This document shows positions 23,884-33,422 of a stretch of 64,000 nucleotides of DNA, in pieces. Position 1 is the first letter of the stretch. Each line of letters opens with the position of its first letter. The translations under genes and the position numbers were made by a program. The DNA comes from Sphingopyxis sp. H053. GTDB lineage: Bacteria; Pseudomonadota; Alphaproteobacteria; Sphingomonadales; Sphingomonadaceae. The notes beneath the pieces were generated by a model, which ran no database searches, was not told the DNA's origin, and saw only the letters and a program-made list of their open reading frames with translations. The stretch lies in contig NZ_LNRU01000005.1 in assembly GCF_001468225.1 (NCBI RefSeq), positions 1-64,000 of the forward strand, read 5' to 3'.

Positions 23884-26800
23884 CTATCGTTTCCTACCGC
23901 GCCCACCCCGGGGTTTAGGATCATGCTCCAGATGGAGGTGGTTATTGGCCGGATTGTCCTTGAACGTCTCAAAATTGACGTCGTAATCTGGGCCAAGCCG
24001 TTCGCGCACATCCCGCGCCCATTGCTTTCCTTGGGCAACGCTGATGTCGCTTCCTCGCAGATCAACGCCCTTTCCTTCTGGATGCAAGCTGCCGCGAGTA
24101 TGCTGGCTATCGCGCGCAGATGTGACCACGCGCTGTGGTAACCCGAGTGCCTGTGCCGAAGCCGCCGCCGCCGTCAGGGCTGGCGCCATGCTCGAGTCCA
24201 TTGAGCTGAGGTTGGCGCCAGGCTTTACGTCGAGGCCAGCGGCGGACGCGACACCCCCGAGATTCACCCGCTGGCCACCAAGCGGCGCTTCGCCAGGGCC
24301 GTCCAGGCCGAGAGCTCGCATTGCGCCGGCAACGCCCGGCATTGTCCGTATAACCCAAGAATCGTTTCGAGCTTCGGCCGTTGCGCCAAGATTGTCGGCT
24401 TGCCGCCGATCGCCGAGCAGCGTTGCCCTCATTCCATGACCATAATCATCCAGCCTCGCTACACTGCCGTCAAGTCGGCCGCTAACGCTGTCCTCAAGCC
24501 CAACATCTCGAGCAGAACCGGTAACATCGACCGATGGCCCACGAGCAGCAATTTCTGCCATGCCGGCGGCACCGATCGCACGAACTTCGTTGGCAGTTGA
24601 GAACGACGGCCCCGCAATGGTCGCCCCCGGCGCATCGGGAACCACCCCGAGGTCGTGGTGCATTTGTTCGACCCGATCATCCATAAACTGCTTCACCAAG
24701 GCGTCCTGCGTGAGGGCTTGCGTCGGCGTCATATTGACCAGGCCCGGGTGATAGCTCTGATCGAGATGGCGGTTTTGAGGATCCATCATAGCTGTTTGAG
24801 CATAGCGCACGAAGTCTTGGCTAAGGTTCTTGTTGAGCGCGTAGCCGTCGCGCTCGAACTGCGAGAATTCGTTCGACCAGCGCTGATACTGGTCTTCGGC
24901 CCGCGACGCCTCCTCGCTGAGACTTTGCGAATGACGAAGGTCTTGAGAAACCTCCTGACCAAGTCCGCGGACTTGGCTATCTGTCGACGATGCCGTTGCA
25001 CGATAGAAGCTCTCGCGCGCTTGGCGAGCCGCTTCAGAATTGGATTCCTTTTCGAGCCACTGATGTGCATCAGTATTTTGGGTCGAAGTCGAAACTCCTT
25101 GGTCGGTTCGGCGAGTATCGCTCGACCGTCCATCAAGCCCAGCTTTGAGGTCCGCAGACCCCGACAGCGGTCCGCCTTTCCCAGCGCTCAAGGCACCGGA
25201 TGCACCAATACCAGCGCTCCCCGTCAATACGGTGTCTCGAGCAAGCTGATCGGCCTGACTCTTCGTCATGCCGAACTGGGTTTGCAGCGTATTCGACCAG
25301 CTCGAAGACAGATCCTGGACCTGCGCGATCGACGACTGCAGAGAGCGACCCTCTTCGGTTGTGGCGCTCGCCGACGTTTGCGCGGTGTCGAACAATCTCG
25401 CCGATTCCGTGCGGGTAGCCGCCCAGCTATCACTCGCGGCGACTCGCTTTTGTTCGACCACGCTGGAACCTTGGCTGAGCCCCTTTTGCAGCTGAGCCCC
25501 GAAATCTTTGCTAGCCGAGATACCGAACCCGAGGTTCGAAATGCCCTGGCTCGTGTCATAGGCGAACGTGCCGTCTTCATTGTATCGCGTGAACGCGCCG
25601 TCGCTCGAGCGCTGCTGGATCGTGCCGGCGCCGGTATTGAAACTCGGTGCCGTAGAATATTGGTCGCGGTTCAGCGTGTTGATCTGCCGATTCATCAGCG
25701 AGGCGTTGCCATATGCGTAGTTGCCCGTTGTGGCCTCTGCGGCCGCCTGCTCCGCGGCATTCTGGCTTGGCGAAAGAAAACTCGCCGAATGCGACGCGAT
25801 CGCCATTGCGCCCTTGGCCATGCCTGCCGCGATAAACGGAACCGACATGATCATGTAGCCAGCGAGCGCGCCGACGTCCTGGTTCAGGGCCGAGATACCG
25901 GAGAAATTGGCGGCTGTGAGGCCACCATTGGCGCCCCACGACGCCAAGGAATCCTGCCAACGCGACATGAAAATCATGTTCAGGATGACGAAGAGCGGAC
26001 CCCAAGCGGCGAGATAGAAGAAGCCGGTGATATAGCCCTTGGCAACCGTCATCCCGTTGGTAGGCAGCAACATCAGCAGAAACAGGATCGGGAACAACGA
26101 ATAGAAGACAACCGTCAGCACAATGTTCAGCAACGGAACCCACTTCATCGCACCGCCGGCGATCGTCGAATAGGTGTTGCGGGTCTGGATGTCCGCGCGC
26201 GTCTGAGCAAAAGCGTCGATCGCGCCTTGCGCGGAACCGCTTGCAAAGCCGTCGCGCGCTTCGGACAAAGCATTGATGAACATTGCCTGCCTGACAAGCT
26301 GACCGCTGCTCGAGGCCATCCCCGCCGCTCCCATTCCGATCATGTCATTGTTAAGCCGGGCGGTCGCCTGTGCAGCGGGAATGCCGGGGAAGAACTGGGC
26401 GGCAATCTTCGGAGCAGCAACCGCATAGTAGCTGTTCCAGCCTGCGCTGATGAACGTGTAGGCAGTCTGACACGTTATGATTCCCGACGTGCCGTCAGGG
26501 TAGATATACTGCTGCGACAGAGCGACTGAGCCCGGTCCCATCGCGGTCAAGAGATCCGACGATTTCAGAATGTCGTCATATGTCTTGCGACCGAGAAGGA
26601 CGTCATAAAAGACGCATTGTTTGAAATGCTCGTTGAGATTGGTCGCATAGACTGGATCGTCGATGCGGAGGCCCTGCGTCGCATCGAGTAGTTTTGCGCC
26701 ATAAATCATGCCCCCTGTCGAATAGTTCAGGACCTGAGGCATCGCGAAAACAGTCTCGGCCGCGCGCGTAAGATAATCCCCGATCTGGCTCGTGAAGCCC

Positions 26801-27111
26801 GCGATCAGGCCGAGGCCGACGGGAACATTATCGACCACCGCGGCGGTAACGCCGGGATTGGTACGATCGGTGACCTTGACCGAGATGGTCGGCACCATCA
26901 CCACCATATACATCAGCGTCGCCTGCATGAACCACTTGAGCAAGGCTCGCGGATCCATGTTCCACGCCGTGACAAGAAGCGCCCAGGTGAATGCCATCAC
27001 CATCACGACGCGAATGAGGCCCCGGTAACCACCGGAGCCCGCCCACGACGCAACCGCGTTGAAGACGTTGACGAGATATTCGCCGCCGCCGACCGTGAAG
27101 ACCTCGATCAT
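23884..27111 (-). CDS. traG: TraG mating-pair protein with C-terminal M15-peptidase-like domain
   Basis: 1075 aa, last gene of the tra operon. The N-terminal ~470 residues are the TraG_N membrane domain with about six hydrophobic segments (e.g. LIRVVMVMAFTWALLVTAW, IVLTVVFYSLFPILFLLMLL), needed for pilus assembly and mating-pair stabilisation. The middle is a long Ser/Gln/Thr-rich periplasmic region. The end has SLHPEGKGVDLRG and NNHLHLEHDP, matching the SxHxxGxxxD...HxH zinc site of M15 (VanY/endolysin-like) peptidases. F TraG (938 aa) lacks this. It could locally cut peptidoglycan at the channel. Confidence 0.85.
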   Translation of the reverse strand: MIEVFTVGGGEYLVNVFNAVASWAGSGGYRGLIRVVMVMAFTWALLVTAWNMDPRALLKWFMQATLMYMVVMVPTISVKVTDRTNPGVTAAVVDNVPVGLGLIAGFTSQIGDYLTRAAETVFAMPQVLNYSTGGMIYGAKLLDATQGLRIDDPVYATNLNEHFKQCVFYDVLLGRKTYDDILKSSDLLTAMGPGSVALSQQYIYPDGTSGIITCQTAYTFISAGWNSYYAVAAPKIAAQFFPGIPAAQATARLNNDMIGMGAAGMASSSGQLVRQAMFINALSEARDGFASGSAQGAIDAFAQTRADIQTRNTYSTIAGGAMKWVPLLNIVLTVVFYSLFPILFLLMLLPTNGMTVAKGYITGFFYLAAWGPLFVILNMIFMSRWQDSLASWGANGGLTAANFSGISALNQDVGALAGYMIMSVPFIAAGMAKGAMAIASHSASFLSPSQNAAEQAAAEATTGNYAYGNASLMNRQINTLNRDQYSTAPSFNTGAGTIQQRSSDGAFTRYNEDGTFAYDTSQGISNLGFGISASKDFGAQLQKGLSQGSSVVEQKRVAASDSWAATRTESARLFDTAQTSASATTEEGRSLQSSIAQVQDLSSSWSNTLQTQFGMTKSQADQLARDTVLTGSAGIGASGALSAGKGGPLSGSADLKAGLDGRSSDTRRTDQGVSTSTQNTDAHQWLEKESNSEAARQARESFYRATASSTDSQVRGLGQEVSQDLRHSQSLSEEASRAEDQYQRWSNEFSQFERDGYALNKNLSQDFVRYAQTAMMDPQNRHLDQSYHPGLVNMTPTQALTQDALVKQFMDDRVEQMHHDLGVVPDAPGATIAGPSFSTANEVRAIGAAGMAEIAARGPSVDVTGSARDVGLEDSVSGRLDGSVARLDDYGHGMRATLLGDRRQADNLGATAEARNDSWVIRTMPGVAGAMRALGLDGPGEAPLGGQRVNLGGVASAAGLDVKPGANLSSMDSSMAPALTAAAASAQALGLPQRVVTSARDSQHTRGSLHPEGKGVDLRGSDISVAQGKQWARDVRERLGPDYDVNFETFKDNPANNHLHLEHDPKPRGGRGRKR

Positions 27112-27135
27112 CGCACGCGCTCCTTCAGCCCGAAA

Positions 27136-28584
27136 TCAGGGCCGCAAACCTTGCGCTGAGAGAGCGCGGGAAAAATTGAGTGATGCCGCCATCCCCGGGG
27201 CCATCCGAGACTGCAGCGTGCTTTCGATCATCATCGCGCGATCGACGATCTCGAAGGTTCGCGTGACCCGCTGATTGACTGTGCTTTCGCGCTCGAACAG
27301 CCGCTGGCGCACGCGCGCGAGCTGCTCATTGAACTGACGCAGGTTTTCCGCATCGGCCTGATTGCTATTGTTCGACTGCCCCGCCGCAACCTGGTCGAGC
27401 ATCCGCCGGACGATCGAGTTGAGGAGGTCGATCGCTGTGACTTCCGCGAGCGTGTTGAGCTCGCCCGGCGAGAGGTTGAAGCCCGATGCAGCCTGAACCG
27501 CAACTACCTTGTAAAGCGGGATGCTGGCGACTCCGAGAAGGTTCTTTTCTTCGATGGTCAGCGCCCCGTTCGTCCTCACCTTGTCACTCATCGACTGGAT
27601 CAAGGCCGCAACACGGGGACGCAGCGCCGTGCCGCCCAGCGCCGGTATAGTGCGTCTGCCGGGGCCAAGGCACTTATCGGTTTCGTCACATCCCAAAACG
27701 TCGATCGGCTTGTCGCCGTCGAGCAGCGCATCGAGGATCGCAGGATCGCCCTCGCCACGATAAATGATGGGGAGCGGATCATTGTCGGACGGCCGCTTGC
27801 CAACGACGATCGTGCCGGTCAGTGTCATCACGAGCTCGCGCATCTGGCGATCGGCACTTTCGAGGGGCGATTGCTTGATCATGTCCCAGGCGTAGTTCTT
27901 CGGCCCCGGCGTCATTGCCGCGAGCGCCGGGTCTGTGTTCGAATTGATAGTCGAGGACCGCTCGCCGCCATTTCCGCAACCGCGGCGCGATTTTGCCCAA
28001 TCCGAGAAGCGCCCTGCCGACGTACCGATCGACTGACAAATACGATCTTCGGCCGCATCGACCTTCGGCCACACGGCGCCGACGGCCGCCGCTGCGGACT
28101 CGCAGCTCTGCATGTTGAACTGGTTCACCTTGTTGGCGATGTCCTGCATCTGATCGATGACACCGCCAATTTGTGGGCTGATGCTGTCGATCGCGAGCTT
28201 GAAGGCGAAGCCGATCGCGTTGTTGGCGATCGCTTTCAGGTTCGCGACGAACTCCGACATGTTGATGAAGGAAAAGGAGCCGGTGAAGATGTCGATGCCG
28301 CCGCAACCCGCCCGAACCTTCGGGAGCTGGATATTGGCTGGGTAGACACTCTTTTGCGGGAAGCGTGCCCAGACGGAGCCCAGCGAATAGTAGCCGGCGG
28401 ATTGTCCCTGATAGGCAGTCGCGCCGGTGGCATTCGCCGAGGCGCCCATGTCATTGAAGAACTCGCTCATCTCATCACCGACGCCCGCCTGTGCCGGCGC
28501 AGCTGCAACAGAGAGAGCAATCACGCCGATTCCTATGCGTGACACGGCGATGCGGATGCGCGCGACGAACGTAAGGTCAGCCAT
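27136..28584 (-). CDS. traH: TraH, F-type pilus assembly protein
   Basis: 482 aa periplasmic protein; signal peptide ends near APAQA. Typical TraH features: early 'GVGDEMSEFFNDMG', 'ATGATAYQGQSAGYYSLGSVWARFP', 'AGCGGIDIFTGSFSFINMSEFVANLKAIANNAIGFAF', 'QSCESAAAAVG' and a helical C-terminus. TraH acts with TraF, TraU, TraW, TrbB and TrbI in pilus extension and mating-pair stabilisation. Start overlaps the traF stop (TGATG). It precedes traG, as in F. Confidence 0.92.
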   Translation of the reverse strand: MADLTFVARIRIAVSRIGIGVIALSVAAAPAQAGVGDEMSEFFNDMGASANATGATAYQGQSAGYYSLGSVWARFPQKSVYPANIQLPKVRAGCGGIDIFTGSFSFINMSEFVANLKAIANNAIGFAFKLAIDSISPQIGGVIDQMQDIANKVNQFNMQSCESAAAAVGAVWPKVDAAEDRICQSIGTSAGRFSDWAKSRRGCGNGGERSSTINSNTDPALAAMTPGPKNYAWDMIKQSPLESADRQMRELVMTLTGTIVVGKRPSDNDPLPIIYRGEGDPAILDALLDGDKPIDVLGCDETDKCLGPGRRTIPALGGTALRPRVAALIQSMSDKVRTNGALTIEEKNLLGVASIPLYKVVAVQAASGFNLSPGELNTLAEVTAIDLLNSIVRRMLDQVAAGQSNNSNQADAENLRQFNEQLARVRQRLFERESTVNQRVTRTFEIVDRAMMIESTLQSRMAPGMAASLNFSRALSAQGLRP

Positions 28585-29441
28585 CAGAAGTCACTCCCCG
28601 CTTTGGTGCTCGTGAGCGTGAAAATCCGCTCGGTGATTTCGTCGGCCGACAAGATGCCCGTGCCGATTGGGATCGGCCGCTTGCGAACGGTGTCGTAAAG
28701 GACGAGCGCGGGCGTCGCCTTGGAGCTCAGACCCATCTTGGCGTGCTGGCCGACGTCGACGACGTAATTGGGAAAAACGCGGTTGGGGCCGCCGTCCATG
28801 GAGACGGCAACGACATTGAAGCCACTCCCATCAGCGAGCGATCGCAGGATTGGAGCAAAAATGTCGCAGGCACCGCAGCTCTGGGCGTAGAAGTAAAAGA
28901 TCCCGTAGCGCTTCGAGAGATTGCGAAGCGCCATTTCCTGCTCCGCTTTGCGGTTATCAATCCATGCTCGCTTCGCCAGCGTCGTCACCGGGCGCTGCAA
29001 AGTGTAATCGAGATCGGGATTTTGCCACATGGACCGCTGCCAGACGTCCGAGAACATCGATGCGCGGTCCAGCTGTTCACGCTGGAAGCGGATATAGGCA
29101 GTTACGTTTTCTTCGGAGGGCTCAAGGATCGCCCTTGCCTTCAGCTCGTCAAGTTCCTTGGAGATCGAAGCTAGACGTTCGCTGGCTGCAGTAGCACTTG
29201 GCGCCGGCGTCTTCTTTTCGGAAGGTCGTGGTTTCGGCTTCTCGCAATAGAACCAGATCCCGAGCTTGCGATCGCCGCAATAGAAATCACCGGATGATGC
29301 CTCGCTGTCGTCGGCCGATCGGTCATTGGGAGATGATGCCGATTCGGCCGACTCTGGTTGCGGCTGCGCATATAGCGGTGAGCCGGCTGCGACCAAGCCG
29401 GCGCATGCGAGCGCGAGCGAACTACGGATCGCCTTCTTCAT
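28584..29441 (-). CDS. traF: TraF, thioredoxin-fold pilus assembly protein
   Basis: 285 aa; signal peptide MKKAIRSSLALACAGLVAAG...YAQ. The N-terminal region is acidic and Ser-rich, then 'FYCGDRKLGIWFYCEKP' and the thioredoxin-like domain 'FYFYAQSCGACDIFAPILRSLAD' with an intact CGAC pair, plus the conserved 'TPALVLYDTVRKRPIPIGTGILSADEITERI'. F TraF has lost its CxxC, while many other TraF proteins keep it, as here, so redox activity is possible. Periplasmic. Overlaps the preceding orf by 20 nt and traH by 1 nt. Confidence 0.9.
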   Translation of the reverse strand: MKKAIRSSLALACAGLVAAGSPLYAQPQPESAESASSPNDRSADDSEASSGDFYCGDRKLGIWFYCEKPKPRPSEKKTPAPSATAASERLASISKELDELKARAILEPSEENVTAYIRFQREQLDRASMFSDVWQRSMWQNPDLDYTLQRPVTTLAKRAWIDNRKAEQEMALRNLSKRYGIFYFYAQSCGACDIFAPILRSLADGSGFNVVAVSMDGGPNRVFPNYVVDVGQHAKMGLSSKATPALVLYDTVRKRPIPIGTGILSADEITERIFTLTSTKAGSDF

Positions 29442-29823
29442 CTCGCTCCTCCATGTTGGAAATGCCGCTTTTCAGCGACCACATGACCGCTTTCGTGAGC
29501 GGCGCTTTGTGCATCGCGAGAACCTCGCGGCCGAGTGGCGTCGTCTGGACGAAGCCATGGTCGTTGTATTCGACCCATTCCTTCTCGATCATCGGCTGGA
29601 TCGTGTGGGAGAGCTCTTCCGGATTGATTCCAAACCAATTCTGCATCGAGAGCATGACCTCTTCGACTGCCACCGGCGCATCGCCACCGGCTCGCAGCAA
29701 TATTCCAAGCTGTAAACTGTTCACTTCGGGCCAATGGCCCGGGGCCATGATGAACCGCTCGATCCGCGCGAGATGAGCTTTCTGCTCCTCTGGGCTCAGG
29801 TGGTCGAACTCTTCCCTCTCCAT
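29422..29823 (-). CDS. Hypothetical protein of the tra operon, winged-helix-like
   Basis: 133 aa from MEREEFDHLSPEEQKAHLAR (a start 9 nt earlier is possible). Acidic N-terminus, then NSLQLGILLRAGGDAPVAVE...MLSMQNWFGINPEELSHTIQ...IEKEWVEYNDHGFVQTTPLG, a pattern like a winged helix ('LG.LL...g.... ev...m....g...... t...L...GwV.......y.LT.lGr.vL'). Not one of the classical tra genes. Overlaps traF by 20 nt, so it is made with the transfer apparatus; may be a cytoplasmic regulator. Confidence 0.55.
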   Translation of the reverse strand: MEREEFDHLSPEEQKAHLARIERFIMAPGHWPEVNSLQLGILLRAGGDAPVAVEEVMLSMQNWFGINPEELSHTIQPMIEKEWVEYNDHGFVQTTPLGREVLAMHKAPLTKAVMWSLKSGISNMEERDEEGDP

Positions 29824-29856
29824 GCGCGGCATCTCCCTTGCTGGCCAAGCGGACGG

Positions 29857-30249
29857 TCATTTGTCCGGCCTCCGTTTAGCCATGCTGACTCGGTCAGCGG
29901 AGAAGTCGGCTAGCCCGAACGAGTCGCTCATGCGCGCCAAATTTTCACAGCCCGTCGCAGTCGCAGGAAGCTTCAAATCGTCGTCGTCCCGCGCCAACCA
30001 ACAATTGCCGACCGGACCGTCGTCCAGCTCGCGCATGGTAAGCGGCGGAGGAAAACACCTACCCACCAAATACTTGATCTTATTGGCCTCGATCGGCGCT
30101 TCGCCGCTGTAGAGTTTCAGAACGGCCCATTCGTGGATTATCACGTCAGGAATATCTGAACGCTCCACCACGGCAGCGCGCAGCGAACACGGTGGACTAT
30201 TTGCCGGCGCCTGGTCGATGGCGGCCCTGATCGGCGTGGAGTCGGTCAT
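29857..30249 (-). CDS. Hypothetical protein of the tra operon, 130 aa
   Basis: From MTDSTPIRAAIDQAPANSPP, 5 nt after traN; a GGAGG lies about 12 nt upstream, and the longer same-frame extension only shadows traN. Contains 'DIPDVIIHEWAVLKLYSGEAPIEANKIKYLVGRCF' and 'GPVGNCWLARDDDDLKLP'. No signal peptide or TM segment. No recognised family; probably accessory. Confidence 0.5.
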   Translation of the reverse strand: MTDSTPIRAAIDQAPANSPPCSLRAAVVERSDIPDVIIHEWAVLKLYSGEAPIEANKIKYLVGRCFPPPLTMRELDDGPVGNCWLARDDDDLKLPATATGCENLARMSDSFGLADFSADRVSMAKRRPDK

Positions 30250-30254
30250 CTGCG

Positions 30255-33200
30255 TCAATTCCCTCCCGGGCCAGGTTGGCCTCCCGGTCCATTCTGCCTG
30301 TAATAAGCATCGATCTTTGCTTGAATCTCGCTGGCCATCTGAGCCTCTTCCGGGAGCTTTACGGCTTCGAGGAAGTCCGCGTAGATGTCGGAGAAATCCA
30401 TCTTGCTCATGTCGAGGCGCGAAAATTCGTCGATCGTGAAGCCCGCGCACTGCTCTTCCTTGGGCTTGCCCCACGGCTTGTCGATTTGCGGGCGGCCCTG
30501 TTCCTGCAGGATCCGCGTGAGCTTCGATTCAAAGCAGCAATAGGCCTTGCGCTTCGTCTGGCAGACCCCGAGGAAGCTCGATGAACAGTAGCTCCCGATC
30601 GACACGCACAACCCGAGGCGGTCTTTCACATCAAGCTGCTTTTCCTCGTTCGAACAGAGGAATGTGGTCAGGAACTGCGTCGCGATACCCGCGAGCACAG
30701 CGGGGCCGCCACCCAGCCCGGCCCAAGCGGCCGCGGCCGCGACACCACCGCTGAAAAGACCCGACACCTTGCCGGCGCAGCAATTGACCAAACCGAACAC
30801 CGGCTTGTGGCATGTTTCGCGCGTCCCTTTGAACAGGCCGAGCGTGTCGGGATCGAATTCCTTCCCGACCTGATCGATCGCGCCGAGCGCAACGAGCGCA
30901 TCCTTGAACTCGTTGGACGCCTCATCCTCGATCTGGCTGCAGCTCCCGTTGATGCAATACACCGACCCGCCACAAACATATTCCTTCACGTCGGTCGGGG
31001 TTGAATTCGGAATCGGGCATTTGAAGGTGCGTTCCATGACCTTGCACGGACCGTTCGGCTCTTCGTCCAGACAGGTGTCGCGCAAATGACTGCACTTGGG
31101 ATTGGCCTCGAGCTCCGCGCACTCGCTCTGGCCAGCACTTTCGCCGTAACAGGCGCCATTCTGTTCGGTGGTTCCCTGTGGGCAAGCCATAGTGACCGTC
31201 GCCGGCTGCGACAGAGTCAGCGAACACGTCGTGCCCGACAGGGTGTAATTGGCGGGGCAGCTATAATTGGGCTGTGCCGGATAGGTCTTGGTGCACGTCG
31301 TCCCCGACAGGGTGAATTCGGCAGGGCAGCTATAATTCGTGATCGCGGGCTGCGTCTCGGTCTTGCTGCACATATTGCCATCGAGGCTGTAACCGGTCGG
31401 GCAGGAGAAGATCGGTGTCGCCGGCTGCGAGAGCGCCGACTTGCACTTGTCGCCCTGGACTTCCCAGCCTGCCGGGCAACTATATGTAACGTCGGCAGGC
31501 TGCGCGAGGTCAATCGTGCAGACAGAGCCCGCCAGACTGCCACCGTTCGGGCAGCTATAGGTGACGGTCGCGCTGGTCTCATCGGTACGCGAGCAGGTCG
31601 TTCCCAAGAGGTTGAAACCGGTGGGGCAGTAATAGACCGGTGACGCCGAGGTCGACGTGACGATCGTGCAGGTCGTTCCATTCAGCACACCGCCGCTGGG
31701 GCAGGTATGCGTGACGGTCGCGGGCAAAGTGCTACTGGTGTTACAAACATTGCCAGCCAGCGTGCCGCCGCTCGGGCAGCTATACGTTACCGAGGCGGGG
31801 CTGGACGAGCTCGTTTGACAAGTGGTCCCGTTGAGCGTCCCGCCGTTCGGGCAGCTATAGGAGACGGTCCCGGGCGTTGCCGAGACCATCGTGCACATGG
31901 AGCCTTCAAGGACAGTACCGCCCGGGCATGTATAATTGACCTTCGGATGGAAGAAGCACTTCCGGCCCGAGTAGCCTTGGGCAACACCTTCCTTGTAGAA
32001 GCCGATCCAGCCCGTGGGGCAGGTCTTGCCGGTTTTAATCATGCCGCAATAGGTTTGGCCCTCGAAGGTATAGGGGTCCATCGGGATGGCCCACCCGCTG
32101 CACTGGTAGACTGGCGTGCCCGGCGTCTGCGATGTCGTCATGCAGTTCGTGCCGTTGAGCGTCCCGCCGTTGGGACAGCTGTAACTGGCGGTCGCCGCGT
32201 AGCTACCCGAAGTGACGCATTCGCTCCCCTGCAGCGTCCCCCCATTCGGGCAGCTATAATTCGGCGTGGCGCCATAGCTGCCTGTCGCCGTGCAACTTGT
32301 CCCGACGAGTGTATAGCCCGACGGGCAGCTGTAATTGGGGACGGCAGTGTACGTCCCCGTCTGCGTGCAGGTCGTGCCGGAGAGGTCGTAGCCCGCAGGG
32401 CACGTATAGCGAACCTCCGCCGGCTGCGAGAGCGTCCGCGAGCACGTCGTGCCGGTCAGATTATACCCGTTCGGGCAGCTATAGCTGGCCGTCGCCGCAT
32501 AGGTCGATTTCGACCGGCACGTGGTGCCCTCGAGAATATATCCTGCCGGGCAGTTGTAGTTCGGGGTGGCCGACTGCTGAATGGTGCGAACACAGCGATC
32601 ACCTTCGAGCATATAGTCTGCCGGGCAGCTATATCCGGTGATGACCGCCGCCTCGGTCGTCGTGCGAGTGCAGGTTGTGCCCTGCAGGCTGAAGCCCGGG
32701 GGACAGCTGTAACTCGACACGGCCGCGGGCTGGGTAACGACGCAAGTCGTTCCTTGCAGAACGCCGCCATCCGGACAAGTGTAGGTCACGTCCGCCGGCT
32801 GCGTGAGCGTCTTGGTGCAGGTCCGCCCGACGAGCGTATACCCATCAGGGCAGCTCAGTTCTTCAACGCGATCCGGGGTGGTTACGGTTACGCCGACGTC
32901 ACAAGTCGCGTCATAATAGTCCTGCTTTTCGCCGACTTTGACCTCTTCGCAGGTGCCCGGGGTATTGGAGATATTTTCACCGAGCCCCGAGCTTCCGGCG
33001 TTTTCGTTGATCTCCTGACCCTTCTGGCGAATGTCCTCGAGCCACGCTGGATCGACCTGCGAACGGTTGGCGTCGCCGCCCATCATCACCTGCCAAGCTT
33101 CGTTCCCGACGGCGCTGCCGCCCGCCGAATTCAGCGCTCCGTCATCGCTACCGAACAGATTCGATAGATCGTCGGGCGCAGTCGCGTAGCCAGGGATGAC

Positions 33201-33422
33201 GTCTGAATTGACTTCCTGGTCGGGGATCGAGGCGGCGCCTTCTTTCCCAGATTTGGCAAAGGCCTCGCCGTCTTTGCCCGCGGCGGTGATTTCTCCCGAG
33301 GCCGGCGCCGTCTGCGCGAGTGCATTCAGGGGGGCCGCAACCGAAAGCGATATTGCCCCACATATGCCTACAGCACACCGGGTCCAACGCTGCACGGCGC
33401 CGAAAAGCAGGTTGTCGCTCAT
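30255..33422 (-). CDS. traN: TraN, outer-membrane mating-pair stabilisation protein with 21 Cys-rich repeats
   Basis: 1055 aa, far larger than F TraN (602). Signal peptide near residues 12-36. Residues ~185-755 hold 21 copies of a 22-25 residue repeat, (Y/S)CPxGYxLxGTTC, ten before and eleven after an insert with CSGWAIPMDPYTFEGQTYC. The C-terminus is the conserved TraN part: 'CLDEEPNGPCKVMERTFKCP', 'EYVCGGSVYCINGSCSQ', 'FKDALVALGAID', 'NCCAGKVSGLFSGG', 'LGLCVSIGSYCSSSFLGVC', 'YCCFESKLTRILQEQGRPQI', 'CAGFTIDEFSRLDMSKMDFSDI'. TraN is an adhesin recognising recipient outer-membrane proteins; the repeats may extend or vary the tip. Confidence 0.92.
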   Translation of the reverse strand: MSDNLLFGAVQRWTRCAVGICGAISLSVAAPLNALAQTAPASGEITAAGKDGEAFAKSGKEGAASIPDQEVNSDVIPGYATAPDDLSNLFGSDDGALNSAGGSAVGNEAWQVMMGGDANRSQVDPAWLEDIRQKGQEINENAGSSGLGENISNTPGTCEEVKVGEKQDYYDATCDVGVTVTTPDRVEELSCPDGYTLVGRTCTKTLTQPADVTYTCPDGGVLQGTTCVVTQPAAVSSYSCPPGFSLQGTTCTRTTTEAAVITGYSCPADYMLEGDRCVRTIQQSATPNYNCPAGYILEGTTCRSKSTYAATASYSCPNGYNLTGTTCSRTLSQPAEVRYTCPAGYDLSGTTCTQTGTYTAVPNYSCPSGYTLVGTSCTATGSYGATPNYSCPNGGTLQGSECVTSGSYAATASYSCPNGGTLNGTNCMTTSQTPGTPVYQCSGWAIPMDPYTFEGQTYCGMIKTGKTCPTGWIGFYKEGVAQGYSGRKCFFHPKVNYTCPGGTVLEGSMCTMVSATPGTVSYSCPNGGTLNGTTCQTSSSSPASVTYSCPSGGTLAGNVCNTSSTLPATVTHTCPSGGVLNGTTCTIVTSTSASPVYYCPTGFNLLGTTCSRTDETSATVTYSCPNGGSLAGSVCTIDLAQPADVTYSCPAGWEVQGDKCKSALSQPATPIFSCPTGYSLDGNMCSKTETQPAITNYSCPAEFTLSGTTCTKTYPAQPNYSCPANYTLSGTTCSLTLSQPATVTMACPQGTTEQNGACYGESAGQSECAELEANPKCSHLRDTCLDEEPNGPCKVMERTFKCPIPNSTPTDVKEYVCGGSVYCINGSCSQIEDEASNEFKDALVALGAIDQVGKEFDPDTLGLFKGTRETCHKPVFGLVNCCAGKVSGLFSGGVAAAAAWAGLGGGPAVLAGIATQFLTTFLCSNEEKQLDVKDRLGLCVSIGSYCSSSFLGVCQTKRKAYCCFESKLTRILQEQGRPQIDKPWGKPKEEQCAGFTIDEFSRLDMSKMDFSDIYADFLEAVKLPEEAQMASEIQAKIDAYYRQNGPGGQPGPGGN
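31148..32868 (-). repeat. Array of 21 Cys-rich repeats within traN
   Basis: Each unit is about 66-75 bp and encodes CPxGxxLxGxxC plus a spacer usually containing QPA or TPxY. The best conserved DNA parts are the segments coding YSCP and GTTC. An irregular insert of about 150 bp splits the array at roughly 31930-32130. The units are diverged rather than identical, so the array is old, yet recombination between units could change its length. Confidence 0.85.

Noticed and set aside
24655..26529. 624-codon plus-strand frame opposite traG.
   Set aside because: It is the antisense shadow of traG; Arg/His/Leu-rich and without domain resemblance, while traG is clearly coded on the other strand.
30950..32870. 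The traN repeats as a CRISPR array.
   Set aside because: Units are in frame, protein-coding, diverged and without unique spacers of constant length.
31707..33167. 486-codon plus-strand frame opposite traN.
   Set aside because: Its repeats only mirror the traN repeat array; composition is typical of antisense high-GC DNA.
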